Positions 38,084 to 46,320 are shown, counted from the first letter of the stretch. The stretch: DNA of 64,000 bases from Anaeromusa acidaminophila DSM 3853 (GCF_000374545.1 NZ_KB894582.1:186001-250000), one strand, 5' to 3'. The notes: generated from the sequence alone by a model not told the origin. A program made the numbers and translations.

Positions 38084-39289
38084 ATGAATATAATAGCTCG
38101 CCTTTGGCGTAATCATAATGAGGCGCTGTTGGTAATTTTACTAATGCTCCTTACCTTGGGGACGCTGAACGTATTCAGCGCCAGCTTTGTAACAGCCGGG
38201 CAGGAAATGAAAGACAGCTACTTCTTTTTTAAACGGCACTTGCTGTCACTGGCGGTTGGTATTTTTATTTTTTTTATGATGGCCAAGGTGAAATATCAAG
38301 GTAAGATGCGCCTTGGCGCAACCTTGTTTTGGATTGTCTGTATGGTGCTTTTGTTCTTAGTGCATGTTTCCGGCGTGACGGTTAACGGTTCGCGTCGCTG
38401 GCTGCGCTTGGCCTCGTTTACATTGCAGCCTTCCGAGCTGGCTAAGCTCGCGGCTGTCTTTTTGGCAGCGGCTTCTTTAGGGATTCAAACCAGACGAGGG
38501 CGGCTGACAAGTATTTTTTCTCCCGCTTTAGTGGCGGCAGCGGCATTGGCGCTTCCGGTTTATTTCCAACCGGACATGGGGACGGCGGCTCTAATTATCG
38601 CCTTGCCTTTAGTAATGCATTTGGTGGCTGGCGTCGCTGGTTGGCAATGGCTTGTGTTGCTTTTCCTTGGCGGTGTTGGTGTTACTAAGCTTGTTATGGC
38701 TGAAGGCTATCGGGCGGAGCGGATTGCCTCGTGGCTCAATCCGTGGCAGTACGCACAAGACCAGGGCTATCAGGCTGTGCAGGCTCTTTTGGCGATTGGG
38801 TCCGGAGGCATTACCGGTACTGGTCCTGGTCAAGGCATGGGCAAATTTTTCTATTTGCCTGAAGCGCATACCGATTTTGCTTTTGCCGTTTTTGCGCAGG
38901 AATGGGGCTTGGGCGGCGCTTGGTTTTTGATTTTTCTCTTTGTTCTGCTCTTGGTTTATGGAGGGCAGATTGTACGTAAGGCGCCGGATTCCTTGAGCCA
39001 GATGTTGGCGCTGGGCTGTCTGCTATTGATTGTGGGCCAAGCGGCAGGGAACCTGTTGATGGTATTGGGGGTGCTGCCGGTTATTGGCGTGCCATTGCCT
39101 TTTATCAGCTATGGGGGGACTTCGCTGATTGTGAATATGGCGGCGATGGGCTTGCTGTTGAATATCGGGCGTCAAATCGTGGCTGCCGAACATGCAGAGG
39201 AAAGAGAAACGGAGCAGCTCGAGATAGAAGGACAAGGCTTGAAGGAAAAACTGGAGCGCAAGCGACATTTGCGATTAGTGCGGCATTGA
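38084..39289 (+). CDS. FtsW/RodA/SpoVE-family peptidoglycan polymerase
   Basis: 401 residues from ATG 38084 (AAGGGGG six bases before; TTG 38078 is the alternative). About ten membrane helices. SEDS features: GSRRWLRLASFTLQPSELAKLA, the FQPDMGTA segment with the catalytic-type Asp, GQGMGKFFYLPEAHTDFAFAV, and VIGVPLPFISYGGTSLIVNMAAMGLLLNI near the end. These proteins polymerise lipid II with a partner PBP. No PBP or mur cluster adjoins, so which of FtsW, RodA or SpoVE is open. TATAAT at 38040. First of four tightly spaced genes. Confidence 0.88.
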   Translation: MNIIARLWRNHNEALLVILLMLLTLGTLNVFSASFVTAGQEMKDSYFFFKRHLLSLAVGIFIFFMMAKVKYQGKMRLGATLFWIVCMVLLFLVHVSGVTVNGSRRWLRLASFTLQPSELAKLAAVFLAAASLGIQTRRGRLTSIFSPALVAAAALALPVYFQPDMGTAALIIALPLVMHLVAGVAGWQWLVLLFLGGVGVTKLVMAEGYRAERIASWLNPWQYAQDQGYQAVQALLAIGSGGITGTGPGQGMGKFFYLPEAHTDFAFAVFAQEWGLGGAWFLIFLFVLLLVYGGQIVRKAPDSLSQMLALGCLLLIVGQAAGNLLMVLGVLPVIGVPLPFISYGGTSLIVNMAAMGLLLNIGRQIVAAEHAEERETEQLEIEGQGLKEKLERKRHLRLVRH

Positions 39290-39316
39290 AGATACAGTAT
39301 GCGAGGAGGCGGCAGT

Positions 39317-40660
39317 ATGTCAAAATTAGCAGTCTTAAAAAAAGCTAAGCAAGAGATATTTCATGTAGCGCATCCCTTGGCGGCGGAGGCCCTTGAGGTT
39401 CGTAAAGCGTATTTACAGGGGCTGGCAGTAGCTGGCTTGGTAGATAAGGCTTTGACTCCGCAGGAAAGTTCTTTTTTGGAGTTGTCCGCTTTAGCGTTGG
39501 GGTTGGAAAGCTCTGATCTTGTAGCTGCGCAAGAAGCGGCAGAAGCGATCGAAGGGGAAGCGCTAGCCAAGTTGTTGGGTATGCTTAGCGGTGAAGATTT
39601 GAGTACCGCTTTTTTGATTGAAGCGCATCTTTTGGCGTTTGTCGATGGAGAGCCGGTCAATGAAGAAAAGGAAGGCTTGGATTTGCTGAGCGATATGCTG
39701 CGAGTGCCCTTGCCGGTATTTCGATTTGTACAGGAATTTGCGCTAGCGGTTCAGCGTAAGCAAGGGAAACAGGCCCAGACTGCCCTGGAGAATGCGTATA
39801 AGAATGGGATGGATCCGTCTTTCTTGCTGTTGCGGTATTTTTGGCCGGAACTGGCGTACCAGGAAGAGATGGGCGGCTTTGTGGTGCCGGCAGGCGTGGT
39901 GCGACGTATTATGCGGCCTACTAAGCTGACTGGGCCGGTGCGAGTGGAAGCTGGCGGTGAACTGGTCATTGGCGCAGTACCTATTGTTCTTGATGGTCCA
40001 GGAGCGGGCTTGACCGTTCAAGGCGGCAGCCTTTCCATGAAAGGGACAACCCTGGAAGCTGGCGGCGTTTGCGAATCCAGCATGCTGGTCTTGCGTCAAT
40101 GCTTGCGCATTAAGCTGGAAGGCGTTACCTTTGAAGCTAGAGGCAGAGCGCGGGCCATTTATCAGGAAGGCGGGCTATTGCATTTGTTTTCTTGCCGCAT
40201 TTTGGATGGGCGAGGCGGAGACGGGGGCGCGATTCATGCGGCGCTGCAAGCGTCGGTGCGACTGAAGGATTGTCAAGTTCGTCGCTGTCGGGCCAAGGAA
40301 ACGGGCGGAGCCTTATATATGCTGCGCGGTGCGCAGATGTTGCTGCAACATACGGAATTTGAAGATTGTGAAGGCCCGGAAGGCGGCGGAGCGATTGCGG
40401 TGCAAGGGTCTATGCAGCTTACGCTGGAGCATTGCCGATTCCTTGATTGTCGTACAGCGCAGCGAGGCGGCGCTGTTTGGAAGGATAATACGGAGCCTAT
40501 GGAGCAGACTTTTGTGCGGCACTGTTATTTCGAGGATTGCGCTTCGGTGCAAGTGGAAAACGCTGGGGGAGCCTTGGACTTATATTATCTGGGGGCGCCT
40601 CCTGTGCTGGATTCCTTGAATTTTGTCAATTGCTGGCCGGAAACCGTGCGGCAGCGGTAA
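39317..40660 (+). CDS. TerB-like domain joined to a right-handed beta-helix
   Basis: 447 residues from ATG 39317 with AGGAGG. The first 190 residues are helical with segments AYLQGLAVAGLVDKALTPQESSFLELSALALG and FLIEAHLLAFVDGEPVNEEKEGLDLLSDML, which look like the paired helices of TerB/DjlA-like domains (A-D/V-G-x-V/L-x-x-x-E-x-x-x-L). The remainder has about ten turns of a parallel beta-helix, each with a C-R/x-F/I-x-D/E-C pattern (LFSCRILDGRGGDGGAI, LKDCQVRRCRAKETGGAL, LEHCRFLDCRTAQRGGAV). No signal peptide, so it is probably cytoplasmic, unusual for a beta-helix. Function unknown. Confidence 0.6.
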   Translation: MSKLAVLKKAKQEIFHVAHPLAAEALEVRKAYLQGLAVAGLVDKALTPQESSFLELSALALGLESSDLVAAQEAAEAIEGEALAKLLGMLSGEDLSTAFLIEAHLLAFVDGEPVNEEKEGLDLLSDMLRVPLPVFRFVQEFALAVQRKQGKQAQTALENAYKNGMDPSFLLLRYFWPELAYQEEMGGFVVPAGVVRRIMRPTKLTGPVRVEAGGELVIGAVPIVLDGPGAGLTVQGGSLSMKGTTLEAGGVCESSMLVLRQCLRIKLEGVTFEARGRARAIYQEGGLLHLFSCRILDGRGGDGGAIHAALQASVRLKDCQVRRCRAKETGGALYMLRGAQMLLQHTEFEDCEGPEGGGAIAVQGSMQLTLEHCRFLDCRTAQRGGAVWKDNTEPMEQTFVRHCYFEDCASVQVENAGGALDLYYLGAPPVLDSLNFVNCWPETVRQR

Positions 40661-40670
40661 GGAGAGCGCC

Positions 40671-41060
40671 ATGTATCAATACAGTCTGGATACGCCCCAA
40701 GAAGGCTTTGTGGATATTACCGGGCAGGTGCAAAAAGCAGTGCGTGAAAGCGGCGTAAGCGAAGGAACGGCGATGATCTTTGTGCCTCATACGACGGCGG
40801 CGGTAACCGTTAATGAAAACGCTGATCCTGATGTACTGCACGATCTGCGCTTGGCGCTAGCGGCATTGGTCCCCAAGCTGCCCTATCGTCACGGCGAAGG
40901 GAATTCTCCGGCGCATCTGAAAAGCAGTCTTTTTGGCTGCAGCCAGCTAGTGCCTATTTTTAACGGCAAGTTGGCGCTAGGTACTTGGCAGGGGATCTAC
41001 TTTTGCGAATTTGACGGACCGCGGCGGCGCAACTTCCAGGTCGTCGTACAAGGGAGCTAA
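40671..41060 (+). CDS. YjbQ/UPF0047 family protein
   Basis: 129 residues from ATG after TAAGGAGA, 11 bases past the previous stop. FVPHTTAAVTVNENADPDVLHDL and YRHGEGNSPAHLKSSLFG are the family signatures, followed by LGTWQGIYFCEFDGPRRR. YjbQ proteins have thiamine-phosphate synthase side activity in Escherichia coli, but their true role is unsettled. Cytosolic, trimer by family knowledge. Confidence 0.9.
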   Translation: MYQYSLDTPQEGFVDITGQVQKAVRESGVSEGTAMIFVPHTTAAVTVNENADPDVLHDLRLALAALVPKLPYRHGEGNSPAHLKSSLFGCSQLVPIFNGKLALGTWQGIYFCEFDGPRRRNFQVVVQGS

Positions 41061-41062
41061 CG

Positions 41063-41344
41063 ATGTATGTGGCTGTATGCAGTTTGGAATTGTTCATTCC
41101 TCAAGCCGCTTCCCGCAAAGATCGTCGCCAGGCGGTAAAAAGCTTGGTGGAACGAATCCGGGCGCGCACAGGCGCTTCCGTGGCCGAAGTAGACGGCCAA
41201 GAAACCTGGCAGCGGGCAACCTTGGGCGTGGCTATGGTTAGCGGCGAAAAGGCATTTTTGGATAAGCAGGTTCAGCAGGTGCGCCGTTTGGCGGAAGATC
41301 AGCTTGAAGCGGAATTAGCTTGGTTTAGCGTAGAGTATTATTGA
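41063..41344 (+). CDS. DUF503 (YlxP-like) protein
   Basis: 93 residues, two bases after the YjbQ stop. CSLELFIPQAASRKDRRQAVKSLVERIRARTGASVAEVD and ATLGVAMVSGEKAFLDKQVQQV are typical. In Bacillus the YlxP gene lies beside rbfA and infB and a ribosome-related role is suspected; here it is away from that locus. Last of the four-gene run. Confidence 0.88.
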   Translation: MYVAVCSLELFIPQAASRKDRRQAVKSLVERIRARTGASVAEVDGQETWQRATLGVAMVSGEKAFLDKQVQQVRRLAEDQLEAELAWFSVEYY

Positions 41345-41365
41345 AACCGGATACAGTGAGCGGAA

Positions 41366-41413
41366 AAGGGCTGTGGAAATCGTAGCAATGCGATTTCCAC
41401 AGCCCTTTTGTTT
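41366..41413. terminator. Bidirectional terminator after DUF503
   Basis: GGGCTGTGGAAATCG pairs perfectly with CGATTTCCACAGCCC around TAGCAATG; A and T runs outside. Confidence 0.9.
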
Positions 41414-41436
41414 TGCAGACTAGTCTGATTCGGTCT

Positions 41437-42087
41437 TTATTCCTTGGTTTCAAAGGCTCGTTTGCCTAGGGCAAAGGCTTTTTTGCAGTCTCCCGGAAAA
41501 ACCTCGTCGCGCTGTTTGGCTTTTGCAGTTTCGTCCCAGGCCGTAGAGACATAATTAGCATAGTCGGGAAACTGGTACGTATCATAGACATAAAGCGATT
41601 CTGTAGCGCCGAAGATTCTGGCAAAGTATTTTTCCATGGTTCCTAAGGTTTTCGAATAGCCCCATTCGGCGGCTCGTTCTTCTGTTACGTTCATCGTGTA
41701 AATAAAACTGACTTTTTTCTTCTTAGCCGCTAGGGAAGAATAGTCTTTGTCATATACTAGATACTGGAAAAGAGTGCGTTCCATGAAGGAGCGTACTTCG
41801 CCAGAGACATTGCCAAAATAAATAGGCGAGCCAAGGATGAGAGCGTCCGCCTTTTCGATTTTTTCTAAAACGGAACTTAAATCATCTTGATAAGCGCATT
41901 TGCCATAGCTCTTACCGTCTTTTCGCTTGCAGGCGAAACAGCTTATACAGCCTTTGAAGTTGAGGTCGTATAAATGGATGAGCTCGGTTTGCGCCCCCTG
42001 CGCAGCGGCTCCTTCTAAGGCGTTGTTGAGCAAGGTGGCGGTATTCCAATTTTTCCGCGGACTACCATTGATCGCCAGTACGTACAT
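41437..42087 (-). CDS. NADPH-dependent FMN reductase / iron-sulfur flavoprotein
   Basis: 216 residues. Flavodoxin-like fold beginning YVLAINGSPRKNWNTATLLNNAL, then GCISCFACKRKDGKSYGKC with a C-x2-C-x2-C and a further Cys near residue 64 that could hold an Fe-S cluster, and LILGSPIYFGNVSGEVRSFMER for FMN. Such proteins reduce quinones, nitro compounds or serve as electron carriers. Divergent from the HxlR regulator; on the reverse strand TTGTTC (42153-42158) and TATAGT (42131-42136) form a promoter, so HxlR control is likely. Confidence 0.82.
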   Translation of the reverse strand: MYVLAINGSPRKNWNTATLLNNALEGAAAQGAQTELIHLYDLNFKGCISCFACKRKDGKSYGKCAYQDDLSSVLEKIEKADALILGSPIYFGNVSGEVRSFMERTLFQYLVYDKDYSSLAAKKKKVSFIYTMNVTEERAAEWGYSKTLGTMEKYFARIFGATESLYVYDTYQFPDYANYVSTAWDETAKAKQRDEVFPGDCKKAFALGKRAFETKE

Positions 42088-42178
42088 AGTTAATTCCTTC
42101 TTTCTTCTTCTTGCTTCTCTTGTTACAATTACTATAGCATAAAGGCAAAAATGAACAAGTATGCAGTTTTTTCTGTTC

Positions 42179-42197
42179 TAGTATAAAAAAGATACTA
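42179..42197. promoter_or_regulatory. Candidate HxlR operator
   Basis: TAGTAT and ATACTA form a perfect inverted repeat with a seven-base A-rich spacer, 13 bases before the HxlR start and on top of a TATAAA -10-like box. Similar A-rich dyads are bound by HxlR proteins. Confidence 0.45.
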
Positions 42198-42209
42198 AAA
42201 GGAGAAAGT

Positions 42210-42620
42210 ATGAAGAATCAGCAAGACTATGATGTGAAGCTTCCAGCCTCGAACATCTATGAAACAAAGTGTCCGATTATCTATGCGCTGGACTTAATCG
42301 GGCAGAAATGGAAGCTGCCCATTCTTTGGTATTTGTTTCAAAAGGATGTTACAAGATACAATGAGCTGAAGCGCAGTGTTAAAGGAATTACAAACATGAT
42401 GCTTACCAAATCCTTGCAAGAATTGGAAGGTCATGGTCTGGTAAAGCGAGTTCAGTATGCGACCATTCCTCCGAAGGTGGAATATTCCTTAACTGAGCGG
42501 GGGCGGGCTTTGATCCCCGCGTTGGACGCCCTATACGCTTGGGGCCAAGAGCAGCTTGAACTGAACAGGCAAGATGCGGGTTTTAACGAACCAGAGAACC
42601 GGAGTGCCTGGGGGAGATGA
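42210..42620 (+). CDS. HxlR-family redox/aldehyde-type regulator
   Basis: 136 residues with AAAAGGAG before ATG. CPIIYALDLIGQKWKLPILWYLFQKDVTRYNELKR, ITNMMLTKSLQELEGHGLVKR and PPKVEYSLTERGRALIPALDALYAWG are the complete HxlR winged helix, with the sensor Cys19 just before the first helix. It likely controls the divergent flavoprotein in response to electrophiles or oxidants. The last dozen or so codons (after LNRQDAG) run into sequence like the dispersed repeat at 52295, so the C-terminal tail was probably acquired by repeat insertion. Confidence 0.88.
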   Translation: MKNQQDYDVKLPASNIYETKCPIIYALDLIGQKWKLPILWYLFQKDVTRYNELKRSVKGITNMMLTKSLQELEGHGLVKRVQYATIPPKVEYSLTERGRALIPALDALYAWGQEQLELNRQDAGFNEPENRSAWGR

Positions 42621-42642
42621 CTGAGGCTAGGGTAGATATGGA

Positions 42643-42682
42643 AAAAGATGCTTCCAGGTGTGGCCTGGAGGCATCTTTTTAT
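42643..42682. terminator. Bidirectional terminator between HxlR and sdaAA
   Basis: AAAAAGATGCTTCCAGG pairs with CCTGGAGGCATCTTTTT, near perfect, loop TGTGG. Confidence 0.9.
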
Positions 42683-42696
42683 TGTTTTATTAGTCT

Positions 42697-43569
42697 TCAG
42701 CGTTTTTTGCCCAAAATGGCTTCCGCCCAGGCTAGACCGCTGGGCGTAGTAGCTAAGCCGCCTTGGGCGGTTTCGCGCAGAGAACAGGGCAGCTGTGCGC
42801 CGATGCGTCCCATGGTGTCAATGACCTCGTCCGGGGGGATGACGCTGGCGATGTCCGCTAAAGCTAGCTCTGCCGCCGCTAAGGCATTGGCAGCCGCTCC
42901 GGCGTTGCGTTTGACGCAAGGTACTTCCACCAGACCGGCAACTGGATCGCAAACAAGGCCCAGCATGTTTTTTAAAGCAATGGCTACGGCGTGGCCGACT
43001 TGACGCGGAGACCCGCCGAGGGCGTCAACCGCCGCGCCTGCCGCCATGGCCGCCGCGCTGCCGCATTCGGCCTGACAGCCTCCGGTGGCTCCGGCCAAAG
43101 TGGCCCGTGAGGCGATGACCAAACCAATGCTGCCGGCTGTAATTAAGGCTTTGGCTAGCTGAGTCCTGGTAACGCCATGTTCTTCATGGAGGGTGAAAAG
43201 CAAAGCGGGAAGTACGCCGCTGGCGCCGGCGGTCGGTGCGGCGACAATGCGTCCCATGGCGGCATTAGCTTCTCCTACGGCCAAAGCGTACATCAAAGCC
43301 TTGCGTAAAGGGGCGCCAGCACAAGAAGGCGTTGGCTGCTCTAAGCGGCAGCTATCGCCGCCGACAAGCCCGCCGACGGAGCGGATACCGCTGAGACCGG
43401 TATCAATGGAGGCGCGCATGACATCCAGCAGTTCACTGCTGCGTAATAGCAAGTCTGCTTCGCTGCAGTCCAACTGCCGGCTTTGCCGGCTCAAGCACCA
43501 ATCTCCAAAAGAAAGCGCGTTTTCCTCGGCTTCCATGAGCCAGGTTGTTAACGAAAGTTTTCTTGGCAT
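42697..43569 (-). CDS. sdaAA: L-serine dehydratase, alpha subunit
   Basis: 290 residues from ATG with TTAGGAGGA. Iron-sulfur enzyme turning serine into pyruvate and ammonia. ASGVLPALLFTL, GCQAECGSAAAMAAGA and GLVCDPVAGLVEVPCVKRN contain the cysteines that hold the [4Fe-4S] cluster. Oxygen-sensitive by family knowledge. Ten bases after the beta subunit gene, same operon. Confidence 0.95.
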   Translation of the reverse strand: MPRKLSLTTWLMEAEENALSFGDWCLSRQSRQLDCSEADLLLRSSELLDVMRASIDTGLSGIRSVGGLVGGDSCRLEQPTPSCAGAPLRKALMYALAVGEANAAMGRIVAAPTAGASGVLPALLFTLHEEHGVTRTQLAKALITAGSIGLVIASRATLAGATGGCQAECGSAAAMAAGAAVDALGGSPRQVGHAVAIALKNMLGLVCDPVAGLVEVPCVKRNAGAAANALAAAELALADIASVIPPDEVIDTMGRIGAQLPCSLRETAQGGLATTPSGLAWAEAILGKKR

Positions 43570-43579
43570 AGTTATCCTC

Positions 43580-44245
43580 CTAAGATAAGGGATCGATGCG
43601 GCGTACGGCATCCACTAACGATAAAGCGCTTAATGCGTGAAGTACGTTGTCATTGATGGGTTGATCGGTCTCCAATACCATAAGGGCGGTAGAGCCTTTT
43701 TGCTGGCGGGAAACGCGCATGGCCGCGATATTGACATTTTGTTCAAAAAGCACCGTGGTAACCTGTGAAATAGCCCCGGGACGATCCGGATGTATGACAA
43801 GCAAAGTCGGCAATTCGCCGCCCATTTCCAGAGCGAAACCGTCGATATCGGTGATTTGCACGCGGCCGCCGCCGATAGAACAGCCGGTAACGCAAGAATG
43901 CTGGCCGGAAAGGCCGGTTAATTCCAAGCGGGCCGTATTTGGATGCGCCTGCTCGCCTAAATCAATGAGCTGAAAAGAAAAATCCAGGCCAGCTTCGCCG
44001 GCATAGCGAAAAGAATCGGGAATGCGGGCGTCATCGGGAGGCCAGTCTAACAGTCCGGCTACAAGGGCTACATCGGTGCCATGCCCCTTATGGGTCTGGG
44101 CAAAAGATCCATGCAAGCCGATCACTGCATGAGTGGCCTGCTCTCCCAATACAAGGCGGGCCAGGCGGCCCAAGCGTACGGCTCCGGCTGTATGAGAGCT
44201 GGAAGGCCCGATCATGACGGGTCCTAAAACATCAAATAAATTCAT
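43580..44245 (-). CDS. sdaAB: L-serine dehydratase, beta subunit
   Basis: 221 residues. Begins FDVLGPVMIGPSSSHTAGAVRLGR, the substrate-loop signature of the beta chain, and ends with an ACT domain (LLVIHPDRPGAISQVTTVLFEQNVNIAAMRVSRQ-type, about 145-221) that may bind serine as an effector. AAGGAGG precedes ATG. Separate alpha and beta chains are the Firmicute arrangement, unlike the fused enteric SdaA. Confidence 0.95.
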   Translation of the reverse strand: MNLFDVLGPVMIGPSSSHTAGAVRLGRLARLVLGEQATHAVIGLHGSFAQTHKGHGTDVALVAGLLDWPPDDARIPDSFRYAGEAGLDFSFQLIDLGEQAHPNTARLELTGLSGQHSCVTGCSIGGGRVQITDIDGFALEMGGELPTLLVIHPDRPGAISQVTTVLFEQNVNIAAMRVSRQQKGSTALMVLETDQPINDNVLHALSALSLVDAVRRIDPLS

Positions 44246-44310
44246 GAGGCAACCTCCTTGAAAGTCTCAAATGTAATCATTACCGCTGTAATCCTTAGTC
44301 TTGTCCTCCG

Positions 44311-44393
44311 ATTCTCACCGCGACTCTTGTTAAAGTCAGCTTCTTCGTACCCTCCATTTACTGCCTCTACTCCTGTTCAAAATCCCGTTATTT
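44311..44393. repeat. Dispersed low-complexity repeat, copy near sdaAB
   Basis: Contains TTCTTCGTACCCTCCATTTA then CTGCCTCTACTCCTGTTCAA, matching the second block of the copy at 37882-37990 with few changes, preceded by CTCACCGCGACTCTTGTTAA. Confidence 0.55.
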
Positions 44394-45053
44394 ATGCAAG
44401 AGCGTGAGCAAAGCTACCAGCAGCGGCTGATGGAGCAGATAAATTGCCAGCGTATGCCGTCCAAACCACAAAAAACGAGAGGCGCCTGGCGGCTGCGGCA
44501 GCAAGGAACGCCGTTCGATATATACTATCCGCCCGGCTACGTGGCCTGCCGCAAACAAACCATACCAGGGAAACAGCGGATAATAATCAAGAGTTGTGAA
44601 TACAGGCGGCGTGATGCCGAACGGCAAAAGCCAAGACGTGGAGGCGAAAGCAGGTAAGAAGGAGGGCAATGCCGCAGCGCTCGCAGCAAGAGCTGCCGCG
44701 TAAGCGAGCGGCAACCGGCGCAGGCCGGGCGTGGTCAGTATCGAGACGCCTAAAAGGTGTAAAATGCCGAAGCGGACATAGGTGTCTGGATCCCACCACC
44801 AAGTGCCTGCGGATACGGCGGCTGCGGCTAATAAAATGCGCAGACCGTGGCGCAGAGACGAGCGGCTGAGAGTGGAAGAAACGCCTGCCAGTAAAATAAA
44901 GCTTACTGCGGCAAAAACGCCTGTAAAACGCCAAAAGCCTTGATGATAATCAATAGGGTATGAGAAAAGATCCCGCAGATCTACTGAAATATGGAAGAAA
45001 ATCATGAAGCAAAGCGCGGTGGAGCGCCAAGCGTCAATTTCCCAGATGCGCAT
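44388..45053 (-). CDS. DUF1624-type multi-pass membrane protein
   Basis: 221 residues from the ATG with AAGGAAGG. It starts RIWEIDAWRSTALCFMIFFHISVDL, the DUF1624/heparan-alpha-glucosaminide acetyltransferase start (E-I-D-x-x-R), and has about six or seven membrane helices, with FGILHLLGVSIL and FGRHTLAIYLLHQPLL near the end. Such proteins may transfer acetyl groups to glycans across the membrane. The conserved His is in FFHISVDL. Role here unknown. Confidence 0.8.
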   Translation of the reverse strand: MRIWEIDAWRSTALCFMIFFHISVDLRDLFSYPIDYHQGFWRFTGVFAAVSFILLAGVSSTLSRSSLRHGLRILLAAAAVSAGTWWWDPDTYVRFGILHLLGVSILTTPGLRRLPLAYAAALAASAAALPSFLPAFASTSWLLPFGITPPVFTTLDYYPLFPWYGLFAAGHVAGRIVYIERRSLLPQPPGASRFLWFGRHTLAIYLLHQPLLVALLTLLHK

Positions 45054-45119
45054 AGACACCTTCCTTGCAAAATACGACAAAAACAGACAACATGTATACA
45101 GAATAACATATAGAAATAG

Positions 45120-45148
45120 TTGATTTTTAGTTGAATGAATCTTATAAT
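45120..45148 (+). promoter_or_regulatory. Promoter of the small membrane protein gene
   Basis: TTGATT (45120-45125), 17 bases, TATAAT (45143-45148). The large palindrome at 45162-45189 starts 13 bases after the -10 box. Confidence 0.55.
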
Positions 45149-45161
45149 AAAACTAAGAAAA

Positions 45162-45189
45162 GTGAAACGCTTCACGTGAAGCCTTTCAC
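45162..45189. promoter_or_regulatory. 28-base near-perfect palindrome at a transcription start
   Basis: GTGAAACGCTTCAC followed directly by GTGAAGCCTTTCAC; the two 14-base arms are complementary apart from one pair. It lies just downstream of a good promoter and between divergent genes, so it fits an operator or a 5' mRNA hairpin. Confidence 0.6.
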
Positions 45190-45225
45190 TATAAGGAGCG
45201 GTAACAAGAGGAAGGAGTGTTCGGT

Positions 45226-45399
45226 ATGAAACTACTGTTGAGAGTGTTCGCAACGTTGTTTTTCGCCATTATTAGCCCTCTTTACGTTCTCTATCTGTTC
45301 GTTAGTTTCCTGCTTTCGCCGGTCATGTATGTTCTTTCCGGGCTAGGACACCTGCTGCGCGGGCATCATGGTCCTAAGCACAGCGTTAAAGAATGCTGA
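45226..45399 (+). CDS. Small two-helix membrane protein
   Basis: 57 residues from ATG with GAAGGAG eight bases upstream. Two hydrophobic stretches (LLLRVFATLFFAIISPLYVL and SFLLSPVMYVLSGLGHLL) then a basic tail RGHHGPKHSVKEC with a terminal Cys. Promoter, palindrome, ribosome site and terminator all frame it, which supports a real gene. No family recognised. Confidence 0.6.
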   Translation: MKLLLRVFATLFFAIISPLYVLYLFVSFLLSPVMYVLSGLGHLLRGHHGPKHSVKEC

Positions 45400-45439
45400 G
45401 GAACGGGGCGCGGCTGAAAAAGCGCTCAGACGAAGGCTG

Positions 45440-45473
45440 AACGGAGTCTCAGAGAAAATGAGGCTCCGTTTTG
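45440..45473 (+). terminator. Terminator after the small membrane protein gene
   Basis: AACGGAG and CTCA pair with TGAG and CTCCGTT with one mismatch, then TTTGC. Confidence 0.7.
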
Positions 45474-45558
45474 CATTTGCAGAGAGCCATTGCGCCGCAA
45501 GGGGAAGCAGTGGTAAAATAAAAGGAAACTATGATTTCAAAATAAAGAGGTGTCCCGC

Positions 45559-46320
45559 ATGCTTTCACGCCGCCGCTTTTTGCAGATGTGTGGTGTATCA
45601 TTAGCCGCCATGGCGGTAGGAGTTCCTGTTGTTGCCGCCGCAGGCTCCATACCGGTGCTTTTGTATCATCGGATTGGAGATTCGGACGATAAGATTACGG
45701 CGAAGACGCAACGCTTTGTTGAAGATCTTGATTTTCTGCAAAAACAGGGATTTAACACCATTAGTTTAAAACAATTTGATCAGGCGGTTTCCGGCAAACG
45801 AGATCAATTGCCGGATAATCCTGTGCTGATTACCTTTGACGACGGCTATGCAGATAATTACGAGCATGCGTTTCCAGAATTGCAAAAGAGGGGTATGACA
45901 GCTGCCTTCTTTATTATCAGCGATTTTGTCGGGCAAACGGAACGTGTTACTTGGCCGCAAATTCAGGAAATGAAAAAGTATGGTATGGGTATTGGCTCGC
46001 ATACCTTAAGTCATCGTTTCCTCAATGAACTTCCAGAAAAAGAAGCTATTTTGGAAGTGGAAAAGTCCAAATTCCATATTGAAAATTGGCTGGGCTCTCC
46101 CGTGCGTTTCATCGCCTTTCCTGGAGGCTTTTATACGTCGCCTATTTTGGATGCGGTAAAACGCGCTGGTTACTGCGGCGCCTTTTCCGTGCATTACGGG
46201 CTTTATCAAGAAGGGGATGTTCCCTATACGATTAAACGCATACCGGTCTTTGCCAAGGATCAGCCGTTATGGTACATTTTGGCGAAACGAGGTCTGCTGC
46301 CGCAGATTCTGCCGGTTTAA
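45559..46320 (+). CDS. Exported polysaccharide deacetylase
   Basis: 253 residues from ATG 45559 (AGAGGTG upstream; GTG 45550 also possible). The N-terminus SRRRFLQMCGVSLAAMAVG looks like a twin-arginine signal. NodB domain: VLLYHRIG, VLITFDDGYADN with the catalytic Asp and metal Asp, GSHTLSHRFL with both metal His, and FIAFPGGFYT. It would deacetylate N-acetyl sugars of peptidoglycan or an exopolysaccharide. Alone in its transcript. Confidence 0.9.
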   Translation: MLSRRRFLQMCGVSLAAMAVGVPVVAAAGSIPVLLYHRIGDSDDKITAKTQRFVEDLDFLQKQGFNTISLKQFDQAVSGKRDQLPDNPVLITFDDGYADNYEHAFPELQKRGMTAAFFIISDFVGQTERVTWPQIQEMKKYGMGIGSHTLSHRFLNELPEKEAILEVEKSKFHIENWLGSPVRFIAFPGGFYTSPILDAVKRAGYCGAFSVHYGLYQEGDVPYTIKRIPVFAKDQPLWYILAKRGLLPQILPV

